NCBI GenBank assembly: GCA_023212645.1
Contig: JALBYC010000020.1
Span: forward strand, 1-64,000
Reading direction: 5' to 3'
Length of the DNA stretch: 64,000 nucleotides
Source: Farysia itapuensis
Lineage: Eukaryota > Basidiomycota > Ustilaginomycetes > Ustilaginales > Ustilaginaceae
Of this stretch, positions 39,508 to 50,068 are shown piece by piece. The notes beneath the pieces are model-generated. The model made no database searches, was not told where the DNA came from, and saw only the letters and a list, made by a program, of their open reading frames with translations. The stretch's first letter is position 1. Every line of letters starts with the position of its first letter. The position numbers were made by a program, and so were the translations under genes.

Positions 39508-40884
39508 TCAAGCGCGCGAGGCTTCTTCCTTGATGTAGATATCGTTGTAGGTCATCAAAGCTTTTGTCCGTGATTCACCGTCGTCTTCGGCATCGTATCG
39601 GTGGGGGTCGAGGGCAGAGCGAATATGCGCGTGCTCCTTGTCTTTAACGTCACCATGCATTTCATTGGCCAGCCATTGTGCGGTGCCGAATGCGTGCGTC
39701 ACCCAAACGGCTGCACAGACGTACAGTCTCGCACCGTCTGAGTTACTTCCGCAAAGGCCTGCAAAGGGTTTGCCGTCTGGCGTGACGGAAAATAAGCCAT
39801 TGAATGCGTACTGAGGTTGATCGTCCGCATCATGGACGGCAGCAGAATTCCCTGTCAAGCTGAACTGCTCTATAGTAGCGCTGGGAAGAAGACGTGCGGC
39901 TCGGTGCAATACCTCAGAGAAGTCTGGCTGCCAGGGCGCTTTTGCACTCGTCGGCACTGTACCACGCGAAGCATCCCCCGCTGAGACTGCAGGATGACTG
40001 TAGCTGCCCATGCCAAAGCGTGGCCCATGATCGCGGGCATAGACGTGATATTCTGGCCATCTGATAAAGGGAGTGCTGCCAACAGTAGCTGCTTGCTCGT
40101 CTTTGTCCTTGCGCTCATGCTCACGAGAGTACATGTACGGATGTGCGACGGCATGAACAGCAAGTCGTGGTAGTAAGGCGCGTGTCCATATCCCACTGCA
40201 CACCACGACATCGTCAAAGGACAAGGTCTCCTTGCTTGTGAGCATCACTTGACCTGGAGAGACAGACTGGATGTCAGCACGCAGCAGTGTTGCACCGTGC
40301 AGTCTTGCATGCTCTTGCTCATGGCGCGCGACTATTCGAGCATCCGCCGTGCCGTCGTCTGGATATAGAACCGCACCCAGAACACCATTTCCGTTGCTGT
40401 GAGACGATGTGCCGTTTCCATCATCGTTTATTTCGACACTGCGGAGCAGACGTGGTTCCAAAGCAACTGCTTCTTGCGACGTGAGCATGCGGGCATCCAC
40501 GCCTGTTTGCTCAGCCAAGGCAAGCCGCTTTTGTAGATCTTCTAACCCAGACTGGCTGCACGCTACTTCCATGCCTCCGACGGCAGCGAAACCATCCGGA
40601 ACGGTCTTGTAGTGTGACACAGTGCGCTGTGCAAGGATGCGCAGGGCGTCAATAGTGTGCAGCTGACCAATAAACCCGGGGGCTAGACCAGTAGAGCCAG
40701 GCAACCGATCTTCTATCTTGTCATTGCCAGAGGCGTCGCCACCTCGCTCAATCAGCGTCACTGCATCTCCACGCACGGATAACAGACGAGCTAGACAAGA
40801 GCCTACGATACCGCCTCCGATAATTGCCACGCTGCGGGCTCGCTGCTTTGCAGTGTGACAAGTGTCGGCCATGCTGTCAACCAT
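39508..40884 (-). CDS. FAD-dependent oxidoreductase, dimethylglycine dehydrogenase-like
   Basis: This 458-residue single exon has a dinucleotide-binding start (VAIIGGGIVGSCLARLL) of the DAO superfamily. The segment GSTGLAPGFIGQLHTIDALRILAQRTVSHY resembles the FAD-domain core of dimethylglycine or sarcosine dehydrogenases. The closing LDPHRYDAEDDG also matches where that domain normally ends. Those enzymes usually continue with a folate-binding GCV_T domain, which is absent here. The stop codon is only 153 bp from the start of SWC2, leaving no room for it. It could therefore be a stand-alone amine oxidase, and the substrate is unknown. It is divergent from the Cwf18 gene over 131 bp. Confidence 0.72.
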   Translation of the reverse strand: MVDSMADTCHTAKQRARSVAIIGGGIVGSCLARLLSVRGDAVTLIERGGDASGNDKIEDRLPGSTGLAPGFIGQLHTIDALRILAQRTVSHYKTVPDGFAAVGGMEVACSQSGLEDLQKRLALAEQTGVDARMLTSQEAVALEPRLLRSVEINDDGNGTSSHSNGNGVLGAVLYPDDGTADARIVARHEQEHARLHGATLLRADIQSVSPGQVMLTSKETLSFDDVVVCSGIWTRALLPRLAVHAVAHPYMYSREHERKDKDEQAATVGSTPFIRWPEYHVYARDHGPRFGMGSYSHPAVSAGDASRGTVPTSAKAPWQPDFSEVLHRAARLLPSATIEQFSLTGNSAAVHDADDQPQYAFNGLFSVTPDGKPFAGLCGSNSDGARLYVCAAVWVTHAFGTAQWLANEMHGDVKDKEHAHIRSALDPHRYDAEDDGESRTKALMTYNDIYIKEEASRA

Positions 40885-41015
40885 CTAAGCGAGAAGCGGC
40901 AAAAAGTCGAGTTCAAGAAGCTCGACTCGTTTCCGACTTCCGAGCTTTTCCAAACGTCAATCTGTGAATAGCTGCACTGCAACTTCACTGCCTTTCCACC
41001 CTCGTCCAACCCAAC

Positions 41016-41727
41016 ATGTCGATGCAAGCATTTGCAGAGGCTAGAAAGCAGAAGCTCCTGCTGTTGCGGAAGCGCAAAGCTGATGAGGACTCAGGCCGCG
41101 CAAATGATGATGACGAAAATGACGCTGCACTCATGATCAAGCGTCATTTTCGCAATTACGATCCGCTGACAGGCCAGATGAAGCGGTTTGGCGGCATCAG
41201 GGACTTGCCTGACACGGTGGAAAAGGACGTGGATGGCCTACAACAATCGACCATCGAAGAAGACAATCGTAAACAGATGGAAGAGCTTGTAAGTATAGGC
41301 CAAACGAGTGTCATGACCCCGGCTGCTGACCCACTTCTCGCTGCATCTCTCCGCAGGATCTGATCAACATTGCACCTAAAAGACCAAATTGGGACCTCAA
41401 AAGAGATCTTGAAAAGAGACTGAGCAAGCTGGAAAGAAGGGACAAGGAGGCCGTGCTACTCCTGATTCGTACGTATCTCATTGCGCGAGAGGACGCTCTG
41501 AACTGCACTGACATGTACAAATGTTGCATCTTTTGCTCACAGGTCAACGTATAAAGACGCAACAGAAGGACTCCAACACAACCTCTGCTGGCACAGATGA
41601 GGCAAATGTCACTGCGCTCGGTGCAGAGATTGCAGCAAGCGCCACAGCAGACATTGACGTCCCACAAGCCTCATCACATCTCGACAAGGAAGACGACGAC
41701 GACTCTTCTACTACCTCCTCTGATTGA
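41016..41727 (+). CDS. Cwf18/CCDC12-type pre-mRNA splicing factor, 3 exons
   Basis: Exons 41016-41288, 41357-41468 and 41543-41727 join to 189 residues with consistent phases. Introns are 68 and 74 bp. The N-terminus MSMQAFAEARKQKLLLLRKRK, the motif RHFRNYDPLTG, and NIAPKRPNWDLKRDLEKRLSKLERRDKEAVLLLIRQRIK are the hallmarks of the Cwf18/CCDC12 family. That family is a small coiled-coil component of the activated spliceosome. The C-terminal tail is acidic and Ser/Thr-rich. Its stop is 197 bp from that of ADE4 (convergent). Confidence 0.9.
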
Positions 41728-41924
41728 TCTGACGGACTCTTTCAATGTACTTGTAGCACTAGATCAACGATACCAAACCATGTTTTCTGGCACACGCACG
41801 CAGCTATGAGTTTTGCGGAAAGATCTTGATGGAGAGCCATGATATACACAAGGATGCGGGTAATAATTGAGGTTTTGTCAGTGAACACAGGAGCTGCGGA
41901 AAAAACATGGTGGATTGAGAGCCG

Positions 41925-43751
41925 TTAACTTCTCCAGCTGTTGAAAAGGCCAATGTCGTCTGCGCCGTTCATAGGACCAGAGCAGCCGATGCCGGCTTGT
42001 GCTTCTTCGTCCTCCGCTTCTTCGGCGTCTAGCCTTCGTTTGCGGGAACCATTTACGCCGCCGTCTCCATTGCTGTGTGCCATGCCGTTGACAGGCTCGC
42101 GAACGATTGGGTCACTCGCCATCTTTTCGTCATTGGCGCCGTCCATTGGACGTTCAGCAGCGACACTTGATGCCGAGGGACTGGCTCGGCTAGCGTAGAT
42201 CTTTTTCTGACTCTCCGAGATGGTGGGGATCTTGCCGGCATTCTTTTTCAGTTTGGCATTCTCGCTTCGCAGATGCTCCAAATGCTCGATGTAGTCGGCA
42301 TCGACGTCGCCAGTGACGTATTTGCCGTCAAAGACGGAGCAATCGAACTGGGTCAAAGCTGGGTTGAATTGCTTGACCGAGTCAATCAGATCGTCGAGCG
42401 TCTGGTAGATGACCATATCGGCCTGGATGTACTCGGCAACTTGCTCGTCAGTCCTGCCGAAGGCCACAAGCTCGTGTCGTGAGGGCATGTCGATACCATA
42501 CACGTTTGAGTGACGAATGGGAGGAGCACAAGAGGCCATAATGACTCGTCGGGCACCGGCGTCGCGCGCCATCTGGATAATCTCTTTCGAGGTGGTACCA
42601 CGCACGATCGAATCATCCACAATTAGGACACTCTTGCCGTTGAACTCTAGCGCCATTGCATTGAGTTTTCTGCGAACGTTTTTGCGTCGGACACTTTGGC
42701 CAGGCATGATGAACGTGCGGCCTACATATCGGTTCTTGACGAAACCCTCACGGTAGGGCACGTTGAGGTTTTGCGCAAGTTGCAGCGCTGCCACTCGCGA
42801 AGTATCAGGAACTGGGATGACCACGTCGATTGTCTCGCCGCGCGCTTCGAGTTGACGTCGCACCTCATCTGCCAGTTTGTCGCCCATGGCCATTCGCGAT
42901 CGGTAGACCGAGACACCGTCCATGACACTGTCGGGACGGGCAAAGTAGACGTACTCGAAGATGTCGGGCGCAAAGGCATACGCATTTGTGGGTGTCAGAA
43001 TTCTTCGCGAGACGGCGTGCTTTGTGATGATGACGGCTTCGCCCGCCTTGATGTCCTCAAACTCCTCAAAACCAAGGGCGTCGCAGACGACAGATTCAGA
43101 GGCGAAGCAGTAGTCTTTGCCGTGTCCATCGACGGGTGCCGTGACAGCAGCTGGTCGCGAGCACATGCCCAGAGGTCGAATACCGTTGGGGTCGCGGAAA
43201 GCAATGATGCCGAAACCGGCCAACATGGCAATGCAGGTGTAGCCACCCTTGCACTGCTTCATCAAATCGCGAATAGCGGTAAAGATGTCTTCCTCGTTGA
43301 TACGGAATTTGCCCGTCTTTTGCAGGTTGTTGGCAAAGATGTTGAGCAAGACTTCCGAGTCGGATTCGGTGTTGATGTGCCGGTGGGCGTCGGCATCGAG
43401 GAAGCGACGAAGCTCGTCCGTGTTGATGAGGTTGCCGTTGTGCGCGAAAGTGATGCCGTAGGGAGAGTTTACGTAGAATGGCTGGGCTTCTGCGTGTGCC
43501 GAAGAGCCTGCGGTAGGGTAACGAACGTGCCCGACGCCCATGTTTCCCTGCAGACGGGCGATGGCGTTGACGTCAAAGACATCACGCACCATGCCGTTGG
43601 CCTTTGTCTGGTAGAAACGACCTCTGGCTCCACAGGTCACGATACCCGCCGCATCTTGACCGCGATGTTGGAGCAAGGACAGGGCCTCGTTGAGTTCAGG
43701 CGCAGCCGACGAATCCACGTCGGCCAACAAGAGAGCCGTAATGCCGCACAT
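41925..43751 (-). CDS. ADE4: Amidophosphoribosyltransferase (purine synthesis, step 1)
   Basis: This 608-residue protein converts PRPP and glutamine to 5-phosphoribosylamine. It begins MCGITALL with no propeptide, so Cys2 is available as the N-terminal glutaminase nucleophile. Glutaminase motifs follow (LQHRGQDAAGI, VGHVRYPTAG, FAHNGNL, NTESDSEVL). The phosphoribosyltransferase half shows the PRPP loop VLIVDDSIVRGTTSKE around residues 378-393. The last about 90 residues are a Ser/Gly/Asp-rich extension beyond the usual fungal length. It is divergent from MAP2 across about 650 bp. Confidence 0.97.
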   Translation of the reverse strand: MCGITALLLADVDSSAAPELNEALSLLQHRGQDAAGIVTCGARGRFYQTKANGMVRDVFDVNAIARLQGNMGVGHVRYPTAGSSAHAEAQPFYVNSPYGITFAHNGNLINTDELRRFLDADAHRHINTESDSEVLLNIFANNLQKTGKFRINEEDIFTAIRDLMKQCKGGYTCIAMLAGFGIIAFRDPNGIRPLGMCSRPAAVTAPVDGHGKDYCFASESVVCDALGFEEFEDIKAGEAVIITKHAVSRRILTPTNAYAFAPDIFEYVYFARPDSVMDGVSVYRSRMAMGDKLADEVRRQLEARGETIDVVIPVPDTSRVAALQLAQNLNVPYREGFVKNRYVGRTFIMPGQSVRRKNVRRKLNAMALEFNGKSVLIVDDSIVRGTTSKEIIQMARDAGARRVIMASCAPPIRHSNVYGIDMPSRHELVAFGRTDEQVAEYIQADMVIYQTLDDLIDSVKQFNPALTQFDCSVFDGKYVTGDVDADYIEHLEHLRSENAKLKKNAGKIPTISESQKKIYASRASPSASSVAAERPMDGANDEKMASDPIVREPVNGMAHSNGDGGVNGSRKRRLDAEEAEDEEAQAGIGCSGPMNGADDIGLFNSWRS

Positions 43752-44400
43752 GAGGGCGTTTGGTGGAACGAGGATACGAGCTAGGCAAAGCCAAAGGGAG
43801 CGAGGCTACAAGACCTAAAGAAAGGAAGAAAGGCGGACTAGTGAGTCATTGCCGACTACAAATGTGCCGTGCTAGATGCACACCCTTGTCCTCACCTGCA
43901 ATGAGAAGGAACTTTCCGTTCTGCCCAGTCCAAACACGTCAAAAAGCTGCCCTCCTTTTTTTTCTTTTTTTTTTGTTGGCTTGGAATGATTTTGTTCTGG
44001 CAAGTCTTCTTGTTCATCTTGCGGCCGTGCTTAAAAGCGGTTTTTTAAACCACACCGTGCCGCGAAAAAGGTCCGCCGGTAATTTGCGTATGTGCTTCCA
44101 CATTGCTGCTGTATGCCTAGCACGACATCTTGAACCTCTCCTCTAGTAGTCTGCTGGCTCTCTATTCTGCTTCAAGCTAGCTTCCGTTTGCGTCTATTCG
44201 TGATTGAGTTGAGATGCCGGCTAAAGCACCTTGACAGCTTGACGGCAATCTCGGACGAGAGAGCCGTGCTGAGGCTGAGTTTGTCGAAAAAATCAAATAA
44301 TTTTGGCCTGTGACCGCCAACCGGGGATCATGTGTACCGCCTCGATTGACTACCACATCTTACCGTGACGGGAAGGGTGCCGCACAACCTTGACAAGACC
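43752..44400. promoter_or_regulatory. Shared upstream region of ADE4 and MAP2
   Basis: A 649-bp divergent region. T-rich sequence (43958-43975) lies about 210 bp upstream of ADE4. No further site was recognised, and no supported gene is present. Confidence 0.45.
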
Positions 44401-45789
44401 ATGACAACAGCTGTAGCCAACGGCAACTCTGCCGCTTCGGCCGCCGACAAAGTGGCCGACAAGCTTGATCAGACCAAGCTCACCGCGTCAAATGGCAACG
44501 GGACAAACGGTCACCATGAAAATGGCGGTGACGAAAATGATGATGATGACGATGACGAGGACGACGATGCCGAGGACGGCGCCCCCGCAAACGGAGCAGC
44601 TACTGGAGCTGCCAAGAAGAAGAAGAAGAACAAGAAGAAGAAGAAAAAGTCCAAGGCCGGTGCCATGACTCAGACAGAGCCCCCTCGAGTCGGACTCACC
44701 AAGATCTTTACCAACGGCATCTACCCAGTCGGCGAAATTCAGCAGTACGACACTTCCAAATTCAGCGAAGAGCGAAAGCGTGTCACAGACGAGGAGCTCA
44801 GGGAACGCGAAAGAATCACACAACAGGAAGAGGGCTTTGATTACAATCTCATTCGTCGAGCAGGCGAAGTGCATCGCCAGGTGCGACAGTACGCTCGTCG
44901 AACCATCAAGCCAGGCATGTCGATGATTGACATTGCCGAAATCGTCGAAGACGGCACTCGAGCGTTGGTCGAGGCCAACGGTTTTGAGTCTGGCATCGGT
45001 TTCCCCACTGGTCTCTCGCTCAACGAATGTGCTGCTCACTACACACCCAATGCCGGCGACAAGAGGATTTTGCAGTCCTCGGACGTGCTCAAAGTCGACT
45101 TTGGTGTCCATGTCATGGGACGCATTGTTGACTCGGCCTTCACACTCACCTTTGAGCCTACGTACAACCCATTATTAGAAGCAGTGCGCGCAGCCACCAA
45201 CGCAGGAGTTGCAGCGGCCGGTATCGACGCCCGACTCGGAGAGATTGGAGCCGCCATTCAAGAGGTCATGGAATCGCACGAATTTGAGGCTGCTGGCAAG
45301 ACACACAAGGTCAAATGTGTGCAGAACCTCAACGGACACAACATCGAACGTTATTCCATCCACGGCGGCAAGAGTGTGCCCATTGTAGCCATGCCCGATC
45401 TCGATGTCAAGATGGAGGAAGGCGAATACTTTGCCATTGAAACTTTCGGCTCGACTGGACGCGGATACGTTGTGGACCAGGGAGATTGCTCGCACTATGC
45501 TCGAAAGGCAAAGATGCCAAAATCCATCCCCATTCGAGTGCACTCGGCCCACGGCCTACTCAGGACCATCAACAAGAACTTTGACAGTCTGCCATTTTGT
45601 CGCAGATACCTCGACCGTCTGGGAGAGAAGAATTACTTACTTGGTCTCAAGCATCTTGTATCTCTTGGCGTTGTTCAGGACTACCCGCCTCTTGTCGACA
45701 CTCCTGAAGCTATGACAGCCCAGTACGAGCACACGATTCTCCTCCGACCTACATGCAAAGAAGTCGTCTCACGGGGTGAGGACTACTAA
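44401..45789 (+). CDS. MAP2: Methionine aminopeptidase 2
   Basis: The protein has 462 residues from ATG 44401. It removes initiator methionine from nascent chains. The N-terminal third has an acidic run followed by a long Lys block ([14 protein letters not shown]), the ribosome-associated region typical of type 2 enzymes. The pita-bread catalytic domain carries all five metal ligands: Asp233 (KVDFG), Asp244 (IVDSAF), His313 (LNGHNIERY), Glu347 ([10 protein letters not shown]) and Glu443 ([10 protein letters not shown]). The spacing between the first three is identical to human MetAP2 (251, 262, 331). It is convergent with the macro-domain gene, 72 bp apart. Confidence 0.97.
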   Translation: MTTAVANGNSAASAADKVADKLDQTKLTASNGNGTNGHHENGGDENDDDDDDEDDDAEDGAPANGAATGAAKKKKKNKKKKKKSKAGAMTQTEPPRVGLTKIFTNGIYPVGEIQQYDTSKFSEERKRVTDEELRERERITQQEEGFDYNLIRRAGEVHRQVRQYARRTIKPGMSMIDIAEIVEDGTRALVEANGFESGIGFPTGLSLNECAAHYTPNAGDKRILQSSDVLKVDFGVHVMGRIVDSAFTLTFEPTYNPLLEAVRAATNAGVAAAGIDARLGEIGAAIQEVMESHEFEAAGKTHKVKCVQNLNGHNIERYSIHGGKSVPIVAMPDLDVKMEEGEYFAIETFGSTGRGYVVDQGDCSHYARKAKMPKSIPIRVHSAHGLLRTINKNFDSLPFCRRYLDRLGEKNYLLGLKHLVSLGVVQDYPPLVDTPEAMTAQYEHTILLRPTCKEVVSRGEDY

Positions 45790-45861
45790 TCTCGCACTCT
45801 CACTATCCTAATCTTCGCAAATGTTCAATTGCAACGACGCACTTAATTCTGCGCGGACAGG

Positions 45862-46656
45862 CTATGACTCTTCTGCGTATTGTTCGTACATGTCTCGAGG
45901 TGGAAAGTGACGGGGAGCAATCTCGAGGTACTTGTCGTAGTCTTTGGCAGAGAAACAGCACATGATGATACGTTCAATCTGTGAACGCAACGAAAACAAT
46001 CAGCCTTGTGCAATACAATTTTACTCTGTCCAACTTACCTTCCGATGGTTGGAAGAAGTTTCTAGCCATTCGCCGACGGCGTCCAGAGCATGTGCGCAGG
46101 CGAGATCGAAGGGATAGCCATAGACACCGGTCGAGATGCTAGGAAAAGCAATGCTCTTGGCGCCTTGCTTGCTCGCTTCATCAAGACTCTTCGTGTAGGC
46201 GCTCCTGAGTAGCCTTTCGGATTCCTGTGGGCCTCGCGAGGTGTAGACTGGTCCCACTGTGTGTATGACATGTTTTGACGGCAAATCAAATCCTGGGGTG
46301 CTCTTGGCTTCTCCCGTCTCGCACCCGCCAAGTGGACGACATGCCTTGAGCAAATCTGGGCCGGCTGCTCGGTGAATCGCCCCGTCAACTCCACCGCCGC
46401 CCAAGAGACTCTCATTGGCAGCATTGACAATAGCATCGACCTCCAACTTTGTGATATCGCCCTGAATCAGCGAGAGTTTGTCGCAGAACGGGAAGATAGC
46501 TGGTGCAAGGCTTGAAGCAGCAGGTCCCTTGGCTGCTCCGCTTGCAAAGAGCGACTCCAGTGTGGGTATCGCCGACAGACGCAGTATCGACATTGTGTCC
46601 AGCACCGCGAAAGTGGAGGTAACGAGGTTCGCGGGCCTTCGCGGGGTATAGGCCAA
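45862..46656 (-). CDS. Macro-domain ADP-ribose hydrolase, 2 exons
   Basis: Minus-strand exons 46656-46039 and 45978-45862, with a 60-bp intron, join to 244 residues. The alternative ATG at 46593 ([16 protein letters not shown]) gives 223 residues and matches many fungal homologues better. The longer start would add an Arg-containing leader that could be mitochondrial. Macro motifs are complete: [49 protein letters not shown] and [12 protein letters not shown]. Such MacroD-type proteins hydrolyse O-acetyl-ADP-ribose or mono-ADP-ribosyl links. Exon 2 supplies the last helix ([10 protein letters not shown]). It is divergent from MGR2 across 150 bp. Confidence 0.88.
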
Positions 46657-46806
46657 GCTGTCAGATTAGATCATGGCGTAACCCAGCCACACTTCTCGGA
46701 TCCGGTGTTGCACATGAGCTCAGAAATATCAGAAAATTGGGAGCCGTCACTCTCCACACCTGACAGCTTAGCCACAACTCTACAGCGCTGTTCTGCATTG
46801 TCAAAG

Positions 46807-47269
46807 ATGCCGCCGCCTCCAGCACAGATACAGGGTATGCCTCAGGAGCTCACCGTATACCAGAAGAGTAAGTTATACCGATTCGACTTGGCCCGCAAGT
46901 CTTTGCACTGACTTTAAATGTGCTGTCCCTCCTGGCCTGCTTGCAGTCAAGATGGGTGCTATGACGGGTACCCTCGTCGGCTTGTCTATCGGATTCATCG
47001 GCGGCGGTCTTCAGATTCTCAGAGCTGGTCCTGGTCCGCGCGGAGTGCTGGGCACATTCTCACAGTTCATGTTGCCGTCAGCGGCCACATTCGGTTTCTT
47101 CATGTCGATCGGTACTGTTCTTCGAACCGAGGGTCTAGAGAGCAACCCATACCTCTCATCTGCACAGCGCGCTGCCGCACTCCAGCAACAACAACGTATG
47201 CGCCAAGCGCACACTGTTCGTGTCTTGCCCGTCACAAGACCCAGATCCTTGCAAGAGCACACATTGTAG
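46807..47269 (+). CDS. MGR2: Mgr2/ROMO1 mitochondrial inner-membrane protein, 2 exons
   Basis: Exons 46807-46867 and 46947-47269 with a 79-bp intron give 127 residues. The junction reads VYQKIKMGAMTGTLVGLS. Two membrane helices with Gly-x3-Gly spacing (GTLVGLSIGFIGGGLQIL and SAATFGFFMSIGTVL) flank a short PGPRG loop, the hairpin fold of Mgr2/ROMO1. Yeast Mgr2 couples TIM23 core to motor and guards lateral release of preproteins. The Gln-rich C-terminal extension beyond residue 100 is lineage-specific. It is convergent with the scramblase gene, 84 bp apart. Confidence 0.9.
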
Positions 47270-47353
47270 GTATCGCTTCTCCTGAAAGCCTTACTTCAGT
47301 AATGAAAAGGTATAACAAGCATAGCGACTTCTGCATGTGATGCTCTGATGTGG

Positions 47354-49045
47354 CTACCAGTCTCCTCCGCCGTCTCCGTCGCCAAAGAAACCGCCCCAGC
47401 CACCTCCTCCACCTCCGCCACCGCTGTCGCCCCAGCCGCTGAACATGCCCGGCTCTTCGTGTTGTGCATCGCCCGCTCCAGCCCAAGGATCAGACGTGCC
47501 TTCTCCCCACACATCTTCTCCTGGTTGCTGTGCATTCCACTCGCCCTGCGGTGAAGGGCCGTTGTCCGCCTGGGGAGGTGGCTGACCAAACCCTCCGTTG
47601 TCAGAGGGGTCAGAGTCTGACGCACCGTATGGAAAGTCCATGCCAGATCCCATTGCGCCTCCGGCCGCACCAGCACCGAAGCCCCCATCCGACGTGCTTC
47701 CTTGTTGCGGTTCGTTGGGCCCGCTTGGTGTTTCAGCTGGTTCGCCTCCTCCTTGACCGCCGCCGCCGCCCATTCCTCCCATGTAGAACCAGGGAAACAT
47801 ACCACCTCCACCATGCATCCCCTCTGAGTGACGCGAAAAGTAGTCAAAGTCGATCGAGACAGCGGTGGCAAGTGCTACAGCTCGTTCATCCAGTGTCAGC
47901 GGACGTGTGCCATGACTTTGAACGAGCTCCATGCCCTCGGCGAGGCTGCTTTTCGCTCCGTCTTGCTGTCCGGCTTGAGTCTGTGTCTGGTCTGATTCGG
48001 TCAGACGTGCTTCGGTCGTCGCTGTCTCACCGACAGAGTCAAATCGTAGGACGTACTGCCCCGTATCTGTGAACAGTTCCCGTCCGAATCCGCGAAAGTT
48101 GCGATCGATAGCTCCAACCAGACGGCTTTCAGAATCCTGCATCAAAAACGTCCATGCCCAGAGCCCAGAATCAATCTGTGCAAACTGCTCAAAGTTGTCG
48201 TCGCTTTCTTCGTTGGGTCGGCGCAAGAAAAGCTCGTAGCGTCGTCGGTAAATGTGCCAGCGCTGTTGTACCTCGCCGATCAGCTCTAGATCTTGTTCTG
48301 CTGGTGGACCTTGACCGGCAGGGAAAGAAGCCCGTACGGCGTAGATGGATGACTTCGAATTGATCCAGGTAAACGGTCTCCGGATCATGAGAACTGGCCT
48401 GCCGCTCACGTCCATCACTGTCGCTCGAAAGGGGCGATGTGTACGCAGGACCTGTCTCTGCAGCGCACCGCCTAGCATTCCTTGTTCCTCTTCTGCCAAG
48501 TAGCCGACCAGCTCTCCATCAGGTGCATGCAAAGAATACTTGTTCGCTTGTTCGAATCCGAGAAAGATGTTCATCATTTCTATCTCTCTCGTAACGACCA
48601 GCGCCGATTGAGAGAGCAGCTTTGTGGCTCCCAAGAAGTCGGGATCTGAGGGCTGCAAAACGTCATTTGGCTCTTCCGGCACGATTGCCGTGGTATGTAT
48701 AGATGGATCAAGGGGTACTGCAGAGGTAGTCACCTCGTTTTCCGTCGTTTGTGGCCGCGAGTGGCCCTGCTTCGAGCTATGAGAGTGAGCCACTTCTTGC
48801 CCGACAGCGTGGTGTGCGCCTATGACGGCATTCTTTGCCCTTCGCAAACGCTGAGGATGTGCTATACGTGGAGTGCTGGACGACCGCGCTATTCTTGGAC
48901 CTTTGAGCTGGCGATTCACAGCGTAGGAACGACTACCTGTCATCTGCTGTATCGAGGCGTTGCCACACGAGAGCACTGATAGCGGTCTACTAGCGCTCTG
49001 CCTCAGTGGCAGCCGTATTGCGCTTGTCGATGCTGCTCGCAGCAT
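47354..49045 (-). CDS. AIM25: Mitochondrial phospholipid scramblase-family protein
   Basis: The protein has 563 residues from ATG 49045 (MLRAASTSAIRLPLRQSASR, a good mitochondrial presequence). An in-frame ATG 69 bp further upstream precedes a low-complexity Thr/Asn stretch encoded by an ACC/AAC repeat and is less likely. The scramblase domain spans roughly 160-400 (ALVVTREIEMMNIFLGFEQANKY, GALQRQVLRTHRPFRATV, FGRELFTDTGQYVLRF). The C-terminal 170 residues are Gly/Pro-rich with many GGG runs. Yeast Aim25 is mitochondrial and linked to membrane-lipid homeostasis. It lies between MGR2 and COA3. Confidence 0.88.
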   Translation of the reverse strand: MLRAASTSAIRLPLRQSASRPLSVLSCGNASIQQMTGSRSYAVNRQLKGPRIARSSSTPRIAHPQRLRRAKNAVIGAHHAVGQEVAHSHSSKQGHSRPQTTENEVTTSAVPLDPSIHTTAIVPEEPNDVLQPSDPDFLGATKLLSQSALVVTREIEMMNIFLGFEQANKYSLHAPDGELVGYLAEEEQGMLGGALQRQVLRTHRPFRATVMDVSGRPVLMIRRPFTWINSKSSIYAVRASFPAGQGPPAEQDLELIGEVQQRWHIYRRRYELFLRRPNEESDDNFEQFAQIDSGLWAWTFLMQDSESRLVGAIDRNFRGFGRELFTDTGQYVLRFDSVGETATTEARLTESDQTQTQAGQQDGAKSSLAEGMELVQSHGTRPLTLDERAVALATAVSIDFDYFSRHSEGMHGGGGMFPWFYMGGMGGGGGQGGGEPAETPSGPNEPQQGSTSDGGFGAGAAGGAMGSGMDFPYGASDSDPSDNGGFGQPPPQADNGPSPQGEWNAQQPGEDVWGEGTSDPWAGAGDAQHEEPGMFSGWGDSGGGGGGGGWGGFFGDGDGGGDW

Positions 49046-49072
49046 GGTGTTGGTGGTGGTGTTGGTGGTGGT
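49045..49072. repeat. GGT/GTT microsatellite at the scramblase 5' end
   Basis: Imperfect repeats of GGT and GTT occur on the plus strand just upstream of the preferred scramblase ATG. They encode TTTNTTTNT if the earlier ATG is used, which argues that this region is leader, not protein. Confidence 0.6.
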
Positions 49073-49326
49073 CTGGGTGAGAGTACCACTATGTGGAGGA
49101 GAATTTAGGGACAAGATCCTTCTATTTATACACGACTGACCAGCCAGCCAACACGACCAAGAAACTCAGCAAGCCATAGCAACTCCATGTCACGTATGCC
49201 ATAGTACGGCTCCACAGAACAGAATACGCTTGCACTATGTTCCAAGCCACAGCCATCGCGGGGCAAGGGATGAATGCATGTGCAGAAGGATGAATGGTTT
49301 TCAGGTTTACGTAGGCTCTCAAGCTC

Positions 49327-49778
49327 TCAGACTCTGTGTTGGTGGTCCGTCTCTGTAGTGATGGGCGTCGCTGAGCCTTCAGCTGGTGCACGAATGTCTG
49401 CCAAGTCTGAGAAGTCGTCTTGCTTAACCTGTTCGTGGTCAAGACGGTCGAGGTTAGTGCCATGTAGCTATGAGTAGACGTAGCATCGTAACATACCTTG
49501 GAAATAGAGTAAAAGTAGACACCAGTAGCGAAGCCCATGATCACGGTACCGGTGACAATGTTCTGCACTCTGTATGGTTTCCTTGCCCTCTTGAGTCCCT
49601 CGGACACTCCGTATCCCTTGGGGTGATACGAGGCATGTGTCAGTCGCGGTGACACGGTGGGGGCGACGGGCGATTCGGAAGGCGGCGGCTGAGGTGCACG
49701 AGCTTTGTACGCGTTTGTCGAGTTGGTTCGAATCTGTGAGCCAACGCTCAGCAGCCTTGAACGAAGAGGCAGAATCAT
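49327..49778 (-). CDS. COA3: Cytochrome c oxidase assembly factor Coa3, 2 exons
   Basis: Minus-strand exons 49778-49497 and 49428-49327, joined over a 68-bp intron, give 127 residues. The motif SYHPKGYGVSEGLKRARKPYRVQNIVTGTVIMGFATGVYFYSISKV is the conserved Coa3/CCDC56 core, with one membrane helix. The second exon gives the acidic tail KQDDFSDLADI. Coa3 binds newly made Cox1 in the mitochondrial inner membrane and helps couple its synthesis to complex IV assembly. An Arg-rich N-terminal extension resembles a presequence. It is divergent from NTO1 across 290 bp. Confidence 0.9.
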
Positions 49779-50068
49779 GATGCTGGTCGCAGGCGACCAA
49801 GTTGGCAAGACAGAGAGCGATGCTTGGCCCAGTACTCTGAGCGAAAAATGGATTACAGCATGATTACGTGAGCCTGTTAACGCGTTGGAGAAGTTGACAT
49901 TTGTGATTGTACACGCGCTGCAATGCATGTCAGACTTGGCAAGGTCCAACATTGACTCCTTCTGCTGCGCTTTGCTTCGCCATCACTTGGTCGTTGGGTC
50001 GCGACTGTCGCCGGAGCAGAGAGTATAGCGCGGGGGCGGCTGTACGTTCTTGCTGCGTCTCTGCGACC

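Noticed and set aside
49720..49745. GGTTCGAATC, another tRNA B-box match
   Set aside because: It falls inside COA3 coding sequence and the stem bases do not pair.
49907..50068. Upstream in-frame extension of NTO1
   Set aside because: It begins with a non-ATG codon and no ATG occurs in frame before 50069.
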